A stretch of 64,000 nt of DNA, taken from the NCBI GenBank assembly GCA_003254925.1, contig QANZ01043121.1, positions 271,833-335,832 on the forward strand. The letters are read 5' to 3'. Shown in pieces: positions 34,741 to 46,559 of this stretch. The stretch is from Chamaecrista fasciculata (taxonomy: Eukaryota > Streptophyta > Magnoliopsida > Fabales > Fabaceae). Each line of letters begins with the position of its first letter. Within the stretch, counting starts at the first letter, position 1. The notes beneath the pieces were generated by a model. The model was not told where the DNA came from. It saw nothing but the letters and a program-made list of their open reading frames with translations, and ran no database searches. The position numbers and the translations under genes were made by a program.

Positions 34741-35107
34741 CTTTTCTTAAACTATGTAAGCTTGATTTACTTTTAGTTTATCACCTTCAATATTAAAAAT
34801 TATTAAAACAATCCTCTCAAAAATATTTATTAAAACAAAAAATTAAAAAGAATCACATGATATATAAATGATCACAAGAAATTCAGCTAGACAACATCAC
34901 AACATACACCAAAATAAACGCGTGCCGACAATAGCAACAACAAGCACACGCGCACGTTTACTCGCGTTGGAAGAAAAGTCAGCTCAGAAACACGCAGCGA
35001 GAGTTTTCAATTGTTTTATTATGTGAAAATTAATTTTAATAAGAATATTTATAATTTTATATAATCACGATAAAAACACTTTAAAGAAAACATTTTAATA
35101 AACTAAC
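34741..35107. other. intergenic, no gene seen
   Basis: AT-rich flanks around a short GC-richer stretch (34910-35000) with ACACGCGCACG motifs. No coding block. Confidence 0.45.
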
Positions 35108-35611
35108 GGCCAAATACACGTTTTGGTGCTGAAACTATATAATAAATTTCATTTTGATCTTAAAATTATATTTTGTTTTATTTTGGTCCTCAACTACATT
35201 TGTTTCATTTTTATCTCCAAAATGTGATTTCATATAATTTTTGCCAGTATTTCTAACTTGAATAGTCTAGATGGTTTATTTATCTCTCTCGTATTATTGT
35301 AAATAAGTTGACAAAGAGAAAAAGAAAAAAATTTCATTCTTAATCACAAATTAAAGATAAATTTGTAGTTATTTTTATTTTCAATTTATGATTAAAAATG
35401 AAAGTTTTTTTTTCTTCTCTTTATCAACTTACTTATTAATTAAGACACATATAAGAAAAGAATGGTTTATTTTAACTGTCTAAATTATAAATAACGGTAG
35501 AAACTCAACGGAATTACATTTTGATGTTAAGATCAAAATGAAATAAAAAATAGTTTTAGAACTAAAATAAAATTTACCTCATAATTTAAGGACTAAAATG
35601 ATATTTTAACC
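35108..35611. mobile_element. hairpin element upstream of the nodulin-related gene
   Basis: The left arm (GGCCAAATACACGTTTTGGT) and right arm (ACTAAAATGATATTTTAACC) pair. 'TTTCATTTTGATCTTAAAAT' is mirrored near 35520-35590. The flanks TAAACTAAC and TAAGCTAAT are a possible decayed 9-bp duplication. It ends about 195 bp upstream of the next gene's start codon. The inner arm sequence matches the second layer of the nest at 61003-63722. Confidence 0.7.
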
Positions 35612-35806
35612 TAAGCTAATAACTAATTAATAACAGCCATGGATCTGAATCTAAAAATAAATATAATTAATAAAAGAAAACCCATATCCAACGTCTTCTT
35701 TAAGACCTTTCAATTCTCAATTCTCACTCAACCATCAAAATCAAAAGTTTCATTTCATTTCATTTCAAACCTTATCTTCTTCTTCGATCCTCTCTTGCTT
35801 GCAACA

Positions 35807-36322
35807 ATGGATCCCCACGGCGGCGGCGTCGGCCATTCTCACCAGAAACACTCGAACAGCGACCTTCTCTCCAGCGCCAAACTCGTCGCCGGCGCCGCTC
35901 AGTCCACTTTCCGTCACGATCAATCTGAAAACGTCGACAAGGTCAAAGTCGCACACGCCGCCGGCGATCTCCTTGAAGCCGCTTGTCAGTATGGAAAACT
36001 CGAGGACAAGAGCTTCGGAAAGTACCTCGACAAGGCCGAGGACTATCTCCACAATTACGGCGGTGGTGCAGGTTCCGCCCCCGCCGCACACGGCGGCGCC
36101 GGCGGTGGTCATTCTGGATCTCACTCTGATAAACCAGATCAGACGCACTCACACGGCGATCAAGGTCATTCTGGAGGTGGAGGTGGGTACGGAGATTACA
36201 TGAAATTGGCTCAGGGATTTATGAAATCGGATTCGGGATCTGATTCGAAAACAGAGTCGCATGGTCATGGACATGGACATGGGGATTACTTGAAGATGGC
36301 CGAAGGGTTCTTGAAGAAGTGA
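35807..36322 (+). CDS. nodulin-related protein 1-like (single exon)
   Basis: A 171-residue protein resembling the plant nodulin-related protein family (Arabidopsis NRP1, At2g03440 type), small soluble proteins linked to stress and ABA responses; the molecular activity is not established. Visible family features are DLLSSAKLVAGAAQSTFRHD (20-38), KVAHAAGDLLEAACQYGKLE (47-66), KYLDKAEDYLHNYGGG (72-87), a low-complexity Gly/His/Ser middle and a GDYMKLAQGFMK-type C-terminus. Oddly, the C-terminal motif is duplicated (128-140 and 158-170) around a run of HG repeats. The ATG at 35807 was chosen because the family starts just before the DLLSSAK block. An in-frame ATG at 35639 would add 56 residues of UTR-like, pyrimidine-rich translation and is judged false. 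A hairpin transposon ends 195 bp upstream, so the proximal promoter may include it. Confidence 0.88.
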   Translation: MDPHGGGVGHSHQKHSNSDLLSSAKLVAGAAQSTFRHDQSENVDKVKVAHAAGDLLEAACQYGKLEDKSFGKYLDKAEDYLHNYGGGAGSAPAAHGGAGGGHSGSHSDKPDQTHSHGDQGHSGGGGGYGDYMKLAQGFMKSDSGSDSKTESHGHGHGHGDYLKMAEGFLKK

Positions 36323-36917
36323 AATTAAATTATTCGATGAATTGTGAATGCCATGGGATATTAGGGTTTGTGAAATCTGTGTGCACTTTTTTAATTAATT
36401 CTTCATTCTGTAGAATTAGATTGTTGAACTTGAAGATGATATAGTTGACCTTCTTCATCTTCCTTTCTTTCTTTGTAGGCTTGTAGCTTTGAATGTTAAT
36501 TTTGCCATGGCTAATTAACACCATCCAATTAATCCATGTATGTATTTGTATTTGTTTTCGTTGTTCCCTTAAGCAATAGAATAAATCTGAGATTATTTGA
36601 ATAATTGCATGATTTGAATAATGATGTTTACCTTGTAGCTCTGGCTGTCATCTCCAAATCTCCAAATCTCTCTCCACGTCAAACTTCCTCTTCCCCTCAA
36701 CTTCATTCACATCCCCAACTTGCAATAATTCTAATTTTTAAATGTCAATTTTGTTTTTGTAATAATCTAAGTTTTTGGAAGATTAATTACTATTGTAAAT
36801 ATTTTTTTATGAAAAGTATACTTCGTCTTTCAAAGCTTTTAAATTCAAATCTTAATGAAATTTTTTTTAATAATATAATTAAAATTTATGAAAATCGTAT
36901 ATTCATAAAAACTAAAA
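36323..36917. other. 3' flank of the nodulin-related gene
   Basis: AT-rich with TTAATTAATTC and other 3' UTR-like sequence. No further gene. Confidence 0.45.
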
Positions 36918-37455
36918 GGACAAAGGGCCATTTTGGTCCTAAATGTATGCCCTAATGTTCATTTTGGTCCATTATGATTTAAAATGTTCAAATTTGTCCT
37001 AAATGTTGACAAAATGTTTCATTTTGGTCTTAAATGTTAGTAAAATGTTTAATTTTGGTCCCAAATTATTGAATTTGGTCATATTTATCTCGTTTCTCAT
37101 TTCAAGTTCAAAGGACTTGTTAAGAGGAACTCGTAGCTCTGAATTCGTCACATTCGAATTTGAAACGAGAGAAATATGATCAACTTTACTTGTTTGATCA
37201 TGAAACGAGTAATCTACTTTAAGGATCGATTTGATCTCATTTGTTAACGGTCCTAACTAGATAGAAAAAGTGGTCTTTGAGAACAATACGTAGCTCTAAA
37301 CTCGTCACTTTTGAACTTGAAACGAGTCATATTCAATAGTTTGGACCAAAATGAAACATTTTGCCAACATTTAGGACCAATTTGAATATTTTGAAACATA
37401 ATAGACCAAAATGAACATTAGAGCATGCATTTAGGACCAAAATGAACCTTTAACC
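36918..37455. mobile_element. MULE-type hairpin element with 9-bp TSD
   Basis: A perfect 9-bp repeat AAACTAAAA flanks it (36909-36917 and 37456-37464). The arms GGACAAAGGGCCATTTTGGT and CCAAAATGAACCTTTAACC pair. The centre carries two inverted copies of a module with CGTAGCTCTRAAYTCGTCAC and CGAGAGAAATATGA. Near relative of 31111-31615. Confidence 0.9.
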
Positions 37456-37739
37456 AAACTAAAATTAGTCTGCAGCATATAAGCTAGATGTTAATATTTG
37501 AAGCAACTCGAAATTACAAGTTGAGTTGGATTTGATAAATTGGCCAAATTATTGAACACCCTTAATTTCCTCCAATAGAATCGTAGACTTTATTGATATA
37601 ATATTTAATAATTAATAAATAATATTTTAATTTTAGAGATTAATTTAATAATTTATTTTTTCTAATTTCCAATTAATGTATAAATCGAAAAATTTATTGT
37701 TAAGCAAAAAGTACGACGTCGTTTTGAGCTTCTATTTCA

Positions 37740-38281
37740 TTCATCTACACGGTTAGCACTCGCCTATGGTTGTCAAGAGAATACACAGAGAGAAGATAGT
37801 CCAGACCTTCCTTCATCCATCAGTATCTGCTATAACCTCTCCTTTCTTCAGATTTTACGAATTCACGTTAAAGGTATATGTGGTTTTTTTAACTTTTTAT
37901 ACGTCCAGTGTTTACCCTATTTGTTCTTTAATTGCGTAATTGTTTTTTAGCTATTCAATTTCTCTTGTTTTGAGCAAGTATCACTATCTAAGTATGCATT
38001 AGAAACGATGGTTCCCTTTTTGAATTTAATAGCCCTTGATCGAAGAGCAACAAGAAATTCCCAATCGGAGTGATTGTGTTTATGAACTGGACTCGTTCAG
38101 CCTTTTTTGAAATTGTGACATCTCTATTGTTACAATGCACTAATTTTAATACTTGATTTATAAAATTGGATCAAATGTTAAGATAGATGAGTTACATGAT
38201 TGACAAATTAGATCTTCATGGCCAGGTGATACTAATTTTGAGTAATTATTGCCTTTTCCTCATCATGTTTGTGCGTCTTTC
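37740..38281 (+). promoter_or_regulatory. probable 5' leader with intron of the RING gene
   Basis: A CT-rich stretch (about 37750-37873) ends with a donor-like AAAG|GTATAT. About 350 bp on, TCATGGCCAG|GTGATACT is a good acceptor at 38225, 57 nt before the start codon. A leader intron is common in plant genes, but transcript evidence is not available here. Confidence 0.4.
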
Positions 38282-38992
38282 ATGATGTGGAGTATTTATT
38301 CAAATGCCCTAGCAAGCAATAGAGTGAAAAGAAGTTGCAGAGAGGCAAATCAAGATTTTCCAGGATGCTCTGATGATGAGGTTTGTTCTAATGCCAGTAG
38401 AATTGAAAGGTTGGAATGCCCAGTATGCTGTGATTCTTTCAACATAGCTGAGAATGTGCCTTATGTCTTATGGTGTGGCCACACCCTCTGCAAAAATTGT
38501 ATCCTGGCACTTCAGTGGGGGTTTGTCAATATTCCACTCTTCATTTCTTGCCCATGGTGCCACCTTTTATCATTCCGATTGGTCTATAAAGGAAATCTTA
38601 TATTTCCTGGCAAGAACTTCTTCCTTCTTTGGATGCTTGACAGCCTCAATGGCCACAGGTTTGAGCTTGTTTCTCTGGGAAACCAAACTTCTAATTCTAA
38701 CCTTAGAAGGACCTCTGTAAGTCATGGTTCTGGTCAGTGGGAAACTAACAGGGATAATGGTGGCAGCGATGGTGAGAGACGGCGATTTTCCCTTCGTAAA
38801 TCTCTAAATTTCTTCATTCACTTTCCCTTGGCTATCATTTTGCTTCCCATAGTCTTATTTGCAGTTTCCTGCAGTGCTACAATTTTATCCTTTCACTTGC
38901 TAGTTACTGTTCTTTTTGCTATTCCGTCATTCCTTGTGTTGTATTTTGCATACCCTATTTTGCAGAGGCTGGTCAGAGAAATAACTTCCTGA
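38282..38992 (+). CDS. RING-type E3 ubiquitin ligase-like protein with two C-terminal membrane segments
   Basis: A 236-residue, single-coding-exon protein. Residues 46-93 form a C3HC4 RING: CPVC (46-49), CGHTLC (65-70) with KNC (to 73), and CPWC (90-93). This zinc-binding fold recruits E2 enzymes in ubiquitin transfer. A conserved SFRLVYKGNLIFPGKNFFLLW block follows. The C-terminus holds two hydrophobic spans (about 176-200 and 203-225), so the protein is likely membrane-anchored with the RING in the cytosol. The start is the first of two adjacent ATGs downstream of a probable acceptor. The spacing between the sixth and seventh zinc ligands is fairly short (16 residues). Substrate is unknown. 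It converges with the remorin gene, the stops being 499 bp apart. Confidence 0.85.
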   Translation: MMWSIYSNALASNRVKRSCREANQDFPGCSDDEVCSNASRIERLECPVCCDSFNIAENVPYVLWCGHTLCKNCILALQWGFVNIPLFISCPWCHLLSFRLVYKGNLIFPGKNFFLLWMLDSLNGHRFELVSLGNQTSNSNLRRTSVSHGSGQWETNRDNGGSDGERRRFSLRKSLNFFIHFPLAIILLPIVLFAVSCSATILSFHLLVTVLFAIPSFLVLYFAYPILQRLVREITS

Positions 38993-39491
38993 AAATGTAG
39001 CCTCCTCACTTCAAGGTCACTTTAGGAGAAAACCAGAACATGTCAGAGTTTTGCAAATTTCCTGTATTGCCTTTGGATAGATCATTTTACCAGGGTAATT
39101 GTTTTGGTTTCTTATTGCAGAAGTGGATAAATTCAGTATTATACAAACTACGACTATCGAGTGCTGGAACATTGATTTATAAGCCTAATGATAAACTATG
39201 GTGCTTTGTTCTGGAAGCACAGGCATGATTTCCAATGTTGCACATGTATATATACATATCTATATATATATATACTCAAGGCTGTTTATTTTTTCTTCTG
39301 TTATTGTCTACCCCATATCCTTTCATTTTCTTTCATTGTGTAGAATAGAAAATTATCGGAAGGAAACATCTTGTTTTCATAACAAATGAATGTTCAGAAT
39401 TGTAAATCAAATAGTGAATATAATATTTACAGGTAACTTTTTGTTCTTCAAACAAACCCAATGAATCAATGATGTTACATCATCGATGATC

Positions 39492-41488
39492 CTAGAAGCA
39501 AGGGCATGTCCCTGGGACCTTGCCTGTTGTTCTGATTATATTTGCCTTTTCTTTTACTTTAAGCTCTTCATTTCTTCGTCTTTCTTCTGCTTGAGCTCTT
39601 GCACCCTCGACAATCCCATTAATGTATTGCATGTCACTCTGGAATTTCTCGTAAGTTTTCGCCCTTTTCCGCTCAGAATCGCTCCGCTGTTTCAGAAATC
39701 TTAGTTAGCAACAATATGCAGGAATTTCAAATTTCAATCAAGCGTAATGAGAATGGATGTGTAAAAGAAACCTCTTTCTTCTCCAACTTCTGTCTGGCTT
39801 TTGCTTTCTTTTTGCTTTCCCAGGAATCTATTGTTTCCTTCAACTTCTCATACCTGACAATAATTTTCATCAGCATATTAAGTAGCATGCAATGCATGAA
39901 ACAAGAGAATTTGCAATTTATATGAAGTGCATGCTATGTATTACCACTGCCATTTGTGTACCTTTGTTTAATCTTGTCAAGCTCTTCTCTCTCCCAAGCA
40001 GATGCTTTTGCTTCATTCATGCTAACTCTTGAAGTCTGTCTTTTACTGTTAACTGGTGGAGTAGGTGGTCTTATAGGGCCAGGCTTTATTGAAGTACTCT
40101 CCATTTGTTGGGGGGGTGGTGGTGGAGGAGGTGGAGGTATCATTGGCCTTGAGTATTCGGGCTGAGCTGGTATATCAATTTTTTGTTTTGGGATATCAGG
40201 TTCGGTATCATCAGCGTTCCTCCATTTCTTATCATCAAAACTTATTCTTTTTGGTGCTAGGGCCTCAGGTTTTTTTGTATCTTGTGCATTGAGGCGCTCA
40301 CTTGAAGTTTTCTTCATTGATGGTACAGGTGTAGGAGCCTTTTCAGGCTTTTTCTCATCTGTGATTGAAAGCATTGGGGCCTTGTTACCTTGGCCATCTG
40401 AAAATTTAAATGAGCCTGCATATGAAGAAGATGCAATTGACCATCATTATGAAATTCATATTCTCAAACTCCATAGTTTTTCTGATCATGTCTTTACCTG
40501 ATAATCGCTTGGATAAACTACTGGGTTGGGAACTTAGAGATATTTTACTACCTACTTTGCCTTTGGTCTTTGTGAATGAACTCTCAGGGCCGTCATTTAT
40601 CTTCTGTTCTGGAAACTCTCGCAAGCTAATGGCAAATACAGCAGCAGCTAGTGCAGTGGCATGTTCTATCTCTATGTAATCATAGTCATGACTCATTTTC
40701 CTTAGAAATTGCCTTTGGAACCAATTTTGGCCCTTCTTATCTGAAGAAATTCGAAACCACAGTTTGTTAATGCATAGAAGAAGGTAGAACAAGGTAAAAA
40801 CAATAGCCTGATTGATTTTTTTCACTCTCTTGATTGCTGAAAGTGGAATATTTCCTGTCTTTTTTTTTCCTCTTGATATGGGAAAGCGAGTTGCTAAAAG
40901 AAGAACTTTCTATTATTTTCTCATGCCCTTTTATTGTCAGAATTAATCCTTTTCTTGATTAATACAAATAAATTAATCCTAAAGAGAAAATAAATTGCAT
41001 CATCACCTTTGAAAGATTGGTTTTTCTGTATAGGTATTTTCTGTTCCCTGCTTCCACCGTGATCAGCTCTGTTGTCCTGTTCTGCATCAGTAAATTTCAC
41101 CCTAAAGAAAGTGTTGAAGATAAATTTATGATAATTGTGAATTCTATTGGGTGTAAATTTGCACTCTATTCATATCTGTTTATTGATTAATGCATTACAG
41201 GAAGGTCCACAGATTACGAGAATATTATACAAAGACAAACATAGATCATTTCTTGGAAAATTTTCCAACTTATGCTATGCCTCTACTTGAAGGACATTCA
41301 CCATCAGTCATCTGGTTTCTTTTAAAGTTTGATCTCATTACTCAAACTAACTATCATAATTAAAAACTATGGTATCCCATTGGTATAGTGACCCAACAAA
41401 AAGAACAAAAAAAAAAGTTTGCATGTGACAGTTTCAAGGTGAAAAGGCGATTTTTCACATACCTAATCTGCTTCATCAAATTCTCCAT
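39492..41488 (-). CDS. remorin family protein (six exons)
   Basis: Remorins are plant plasma-membrane nanodomain proteins with roles in signalling, symbiosis and cell-to-cell movement. Six minus-strand coding exons join in phase to 358 codons plus stop: 41488-41463, 41101-41007, 40740-40498, 40397-39962, 39853-39772 and 39686-39492. All have GT-AG borders. The N-terminus is MENLMKQIRVKFTDAEQ; residues 41-80 contain GQNWFQRQFLRKMSHDYDY and EHATALAAAVFAI. A disordered middle holds nine consecutive prolines (209-217). The Remorin_C coiled-coil domain runs from about 250 to 345 (EAKASAWEREELDKIKQRYE, SWESKKKAKARQKLEKKE, KFQSDMQYINGIVEGARAQA). The tail KVPGTCPCF offers two cysteines for likely S-acylation and membrane anchoring. 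The tiny first exon was found by matching phase and splice signal. The long N-terminal part resembles the At1g67590-type remorins. Confidence 0.93.
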
Positions 41489-43027
41489 TGTATGGTGTGA
41501 CGTCTGTTTGTTGGGGTCCCCCTTTTGTGCGCAATACTTAATCTATACCACATGGTGGTGCTTATTTGAAGTAGAAGAAACGTAGGGTAAGCAAGGTGAG
41601 ATATACTTTGCATGAGCTATCTGGTTTGGAATTCTTAGTGCCTTTTGGGTGAAGACAGGTATTATTTCCTTCCCTAGAAACTTTCCTTTCAATAATATAT
41701 ATATATACACTATTATTATTTGACCTTCTTATTAATCACATTTATCCAGATTTATCTGTTGTTCTATATCTGAAGAATCTCAAATTGAGTCTTCCAATAA
41801 AAAGATAGCAGATTTTCCTTCAAGTTACTGTGGGAATATTCCAATTTCTAAGGCACCCTTAACCGAAAATGGAACCAACCATTGGTATCCATGATGCCTT
41901 GAGCTTCTATGTGCAATGGTGACTTTTTGGGTATGAGTATGACAAATTAAGCTGTCATATTTTGAAAAAAAAAAATGTCTGCAATATGTTAATAAAATAT
42001 CAGATTTGGTTAGACAGAAAGAAAGAGAAAGAAAGAGCTTTATAGAAAATAGAAAGCACTTTTAGGCTTTAGCAGCTTCCGACAGAAAGTGTCATAGAAC
42101 TTTCCTGCTCTGTTCTTTGAATAATTATAATTAAAAAAAGCATGTGCATTACATGAGATGAACACACAATCCATTGAGATATGCCCTGATTAGAGCCAGA
42201 ATGATTTAAAAGAATTATTAAAAGAAAAAAATTATATAAATTTTCTTGAGATAGTTAGATGTTTGTTTCAATTTATACAAGATGACAACAATGGGTGATT
42301 TCCCAACTTAGATGGTGTACAAAACACATTAATTTGTTTTAAGATGGATACTTATAGAAGACATCATATTCTGCCAGAAAAACTGGTTATGATCCAAGTA
42401 TCAGCGATCTATATATATACATATATATATTTTAAGAAAACGTCAAAATTGCTAGTTAACAAAAATGATAAGCATTTCTCTTTTCCTATGTAAAGAAGAA
42501 AATCTATGCTTGTCTTACCACTCTCAATGCCTTAGGTTTGTTTAAGAGAAAGAAAAGAAAAGAAATTTTAGTTTTATCGATTTCTTCAATTGAAAATGAA
42601 TTTCCCACATCCTTTTTTTTTTTTTATTTTAGTAGAGAAAAAGTTTAGATGAATTGGGTTCAAGACTCATTAGGACATGCCTCCATGCTCTATGAGTGTT
42701 TATAAAAATACTTTTAGATCGCTTATCAACAAGATCTTCACATCAACAACGGGAATAAACTTACAACCTTGTAAGTTATGAATTAATTCTTTATCAACTG
42801 AATCAATTTTTATGATCCTTATTTCTTATGATATGTTGTTAGGGTGTAAGAAATGGATAAGAAAAGAAAAATAAATAAATATGAATCCAAATAAAAGAAA
42901 ATGTTAAAAAGTATAATTTCATTTTCCTTCTCTCCCGACAAACTAAGAATCCTGGCAAATGAGTTGTTATAATGGTAGCACCATGCATTGGATTTCCAAT
43001 GAAGAATTACAAAATGTTAAGGGAAAC
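41489..43027. other. remorin upstream region and Copia flank
   Basis: No gene seen. The remorin promoter and leader should lie from 41489 upward on the minus strand. Repeats are limited to short (TA)n and a GAAA-rich run near 42020-42040. Confidence 0.45.
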
Positions 43028-45115
43028 TGATGGAGATTGTGTCCTAGGGCCAATCATTTTATATGTATGGACATATTGTTTGATTGATTTATGAATGATA
43101 AATTATGTCGTTATCATATTATTAGCATGTTTACTGTGATAACAATCCTTGATTAATTATGTGATAATTATTCTAAACTGTCCCTGGTCGATTATTCACG
43201 TGGAAACGTGAATGAACTAAGACCAGCATGACTTCGGTGTATAGAGAAACACGCATATGATGCTTCTCAAGAGTCATGGTGCAATTATGTAAAGGGTCAC
43301 AAGTTGCTGGACCGACCCGGAGAGTCCTGCATGGGTTTAGTCATAAGCTAGCCTCTCTTGTACAGTTGTCACGATGCTCTTAGACCTGAAGTCTTGACTA
43401 TTCCGGCGTTGTATGCTGAACTTTGGCCTAGTCCAACGTTGCCCGTAACAGGGTAGCCATACAGGCTAGGTACAGATTTAGTTGTTTGTCGTGTTGAGGA
43501 ATGTGGTTGACCAAGAAGGAATTTTGTCCCTCATTAAGACGAGAGATATTTGACTGTGCCCCTCGATGAGTTTTTCCAAAAAAATGTGTGGCCACACAGG
43601 GTAATGGGACTAACTCAAGGAATCGAGAAAGTTATGGTCTGGATTATAAGGATGACTTTCCCATGCCTTATCCATGACCAAAATATCGTGTGACAATAGG
43701 GATTATGACAAGGTGGTACTAAGGTTAAGTTGTTAATGTTAAAACGATAACTCACGTGTTTTGGGTAGTCGTGATGGCTTGCTAGACTCCGCTCTCGACT
43801 TGTGAGTCATAGAGATGGCTTGCTACCAACTTCACGTGAGGCCTGCTGGGTCACACATAAGCAGGATCAAGATACTGTAATGGGACACGAATTAGGAATT
43901 AATTCGTGAGTCACTTTAGTGACACAATTTAAGACATAGTTGAATGTCTTAGGACATGAAGTCTTGTCTTAAATAAAATCTATGTTTGTGATATTTAAAT
44001 TTGTTAGACAAGTTTAAATATATTAATTGTTAAATAGTTAATTTGATTAATCTATTTACAATTGAGTTGTTATTTAAAATATTAGGGAATAATGAATTGG
44101 CTAAGTCTCCTAAGAGTTAGGGATTATTGATTTATTAAATTCTCTAATATTAAAAGATAACAAGATGAGGGTGGCGCCTCATTCTTGAATCAATTAATAA
44201 AATATGATTTTGTTAATTTGAATTAAGATATTAGGGTAATATTTTAATTCAATTTGTTAAGGATATTAATAAGTTGATGATAACTTCCTAAGAGTTAGGA
44301 TTGTTATCTTATTTATTAAATTCCTATAAAAGATAATAGGGGGTGGCGCATTCTTGGATTATGATATGCAAGATTTGATCTTGCATTTTGAATTTAAATT
44401 AAGATATTAGTGTAATATTTTAATTAAGAATTCAAATCCTCCTAACTCATTCCAACCAATGGGAAGTGAGCATTCAAGATTTAGGTTTCAAGATTTGATC
44501 TTGAAATTTAAATTTAAATTGTCTTTTAATTTTGAATTATAATATTAGTGTAATCTTATAATCAAAATTAGTAATTCCCTATTTTCATGAGTTAGGAATG
44601 GGACTCTATAAATACACACATAAGTCGCCTAGAAACCCTAGCCCAAAGAGAGAGGTGAAGTCGCCTATTCCAAGTGGGAAAAAGAGAGTTTTGAGAAAAC
44701 CCTAAAACTTAGGGTTTAGGGCGAGTTGTGCGAGATAAAGAGGAGAAAGTCGCATAACCCTAGAGTTGTGTGGCCAAGAATTTAATTCTTGGTTCTGCGC
44801 CACCAAATCTTGGAGTTTTCAAGAAGTGTTCTTGAAAATTCAAGATTGTAGATCGGTTCCCGTAATCTCTTGGAGAAGAGATTGAAGGCTAGTACTTGAG
44901 TATCTGCCAAACTGTTCGTGTGGATCACCGGCAGAGGAAGGACACGAGTCTATAGACTTCTCGGAAATTGCAACCACTCAGCATTCGTGAATTAGGTAAA
45001 CATCTCATCTCACTGGTATAAACGCAAGTAGTGGATCCTTGGAGGAGATTATAGGTTTTTGTAAAAAAATTTAATTTTACCTTTTTCCGCTGCGCTTGCT
45101 CTATAATCTCCAACA
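43028..45115 (+). repeat. 5' LTR of the Copia element
   Basis: 2,088 bp, from TGATGGAGATTGTGTCCTAG to ...CTCCAACA. A TATA-like CTCTATAAATACACAC lies near 44604-44619 and probably drives transcription. It differs from the 3' LTR by scattered substitutions and lacks about 45 bp present there near 51778-51822. Confidence 0.95.
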
Positions 45116-45116
45116 G

Positions 45117-45131
45117 TGGTATCAGAGCCAG
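45117..45131 (+). other. primer binding site (initiator tRNA-Met)
   Basis: TGGTATCAGAGCCAG begins one base after the 5' LTR and is complementary to the 3' end of plant initiator methionine tRNA, the usual Copia primer. Confidence 0.92.
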
Positions 45132-46559
45132 GCTATCTGTGTGTTTATGCTAGTTTTGTAAATATACATGTTGATGTATGTTTGTGTGTTTATCTATATG
45201 CTCGAATTTTGCAATTGTCCACCACACGATTTTAACCGAATCTAAGAATGGTGCAAATTTATGTATTTGATACATAAGGAAATCAATTTGATTGATTTAA
45301 AAATTTTCTTGAAAAGTTTAGGTCTTGGGTGAAAATTATAAATTATGAATTTATAAATTTTGGGTCAATAATTCGACTTCTTCAATATGATTCTTGAATT
45401 CTTGAATTATTGATGCAAGACTTATTTTTCCAAGAAGGCATGTTAAGTTGCACAAACCCTAATTGAACACAATTAAAAATCGTTTTTTGTGTGTTGTTGA
45501 TGTCGTGTATATACATATATATGAATTGTTCATGTATGGTTGAGTATGGTGTTAGATATGGCTCTAGGTCTTATTTTGGTAAATACGGCCTGCGTGTCGT
45601 CTCTCTAAATTTTGGATGTAAATTTCTTTTCTCACCTCACTCCCCTCATATGTTCAAATGAGGTTTCCCAATGTAATTTTCTTTTTCTTTTTGAAAGATT
45701 CTCTCATTAGCTTGACGGAATTTAGGGTAGATGAGTCATATCTAAACACGGTTTATTTATGCATTTAGTTTTTGTATGTGATACAAATTGGCGCTAGATG
45801 TATGTTTAGGGGTCGCGATTTTAACACGCAAATTTTATATTACGCACAACCACGTATTCGATACGAGCGTAGGATTTTGTATAAGATACAAAATTCGTGC
45901 ATGTGTTTATATGTATATGATACATGAGGGATAAACACTTGGCACACTCGTTTAATTTTAAAATTGGATTTAAAATTAAACCAAAATTGAATTTAAAATT
46001 GAACCCTTATAAAATCTTAAGTTTTAATGCCATCAATAAAACACCCTGTTAAAATCTTGATCATTGTGGAGCGGTGATAGCCCAAGCTACACGTATCTAC
46101 TTTTATCTTGAGGAGACACGTGTGAATGGAATATTCAACGCAATGCCCTATTGAAATCTTGGTTTATTGGATGCGGTGATAGCCCAAGCTACACGTGTTT
46201 AGTGGCCCTTGATGATATAGGGTTGGGCTTTCGCCTCGTTGTTTTGAGTTTGGTCATTCACAAGTTTTATTGTGTGACTTAATGGGGTTATCAAATCGGA
46301 TTTGGACCTCAAGACATGAGATGGGATAAACATGCCATAATAAGTATCATACGATGATACAGTCCCATAAAGGTCTAAGAGTCACATGTGATGTGATTGG
46401 TAAAGAGTTACCTACCTAAATAACCTAAGGTTGCATTATCGCCCAAGCGAAGGTAATCTTTGGTGAAATATGGGTCTTAGCCACTAATAATAATTTTGCT
46501 GGGTTTTATAAAATGGTGGACCTTTTGTTAATTAACTTTCATATCTTAATTGTAGAATC
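45132..46559 (+). other. Copia untranslated leader
   Basis: About 1.4 kb without a coding frame between PBS and gag. It contains an imperfect direct repeat: GCGGTGATAGCCCAAGCTAC (then ACGT) at about 46071-46094 and 46157-46180, each preceded by a '...ATTGAAATCTTG.T' type phrase, with a weaker third hint (TATCGCCCAAGCGAAGG) near 46437. Confidence 0.75.

Noticed and set aside
35639-35806. In-frame N-terminal extension of the nodulin-related protein
   Set aside because: Its translation is UTR-like and pyrimidine-rich, and the family begins near the ATG at 35807.
38249-38281. Upstream in-frame extension of the RING protein
   Set aside because: It would start at TTG, not ATG, and lies just after a probable leader acceptor.
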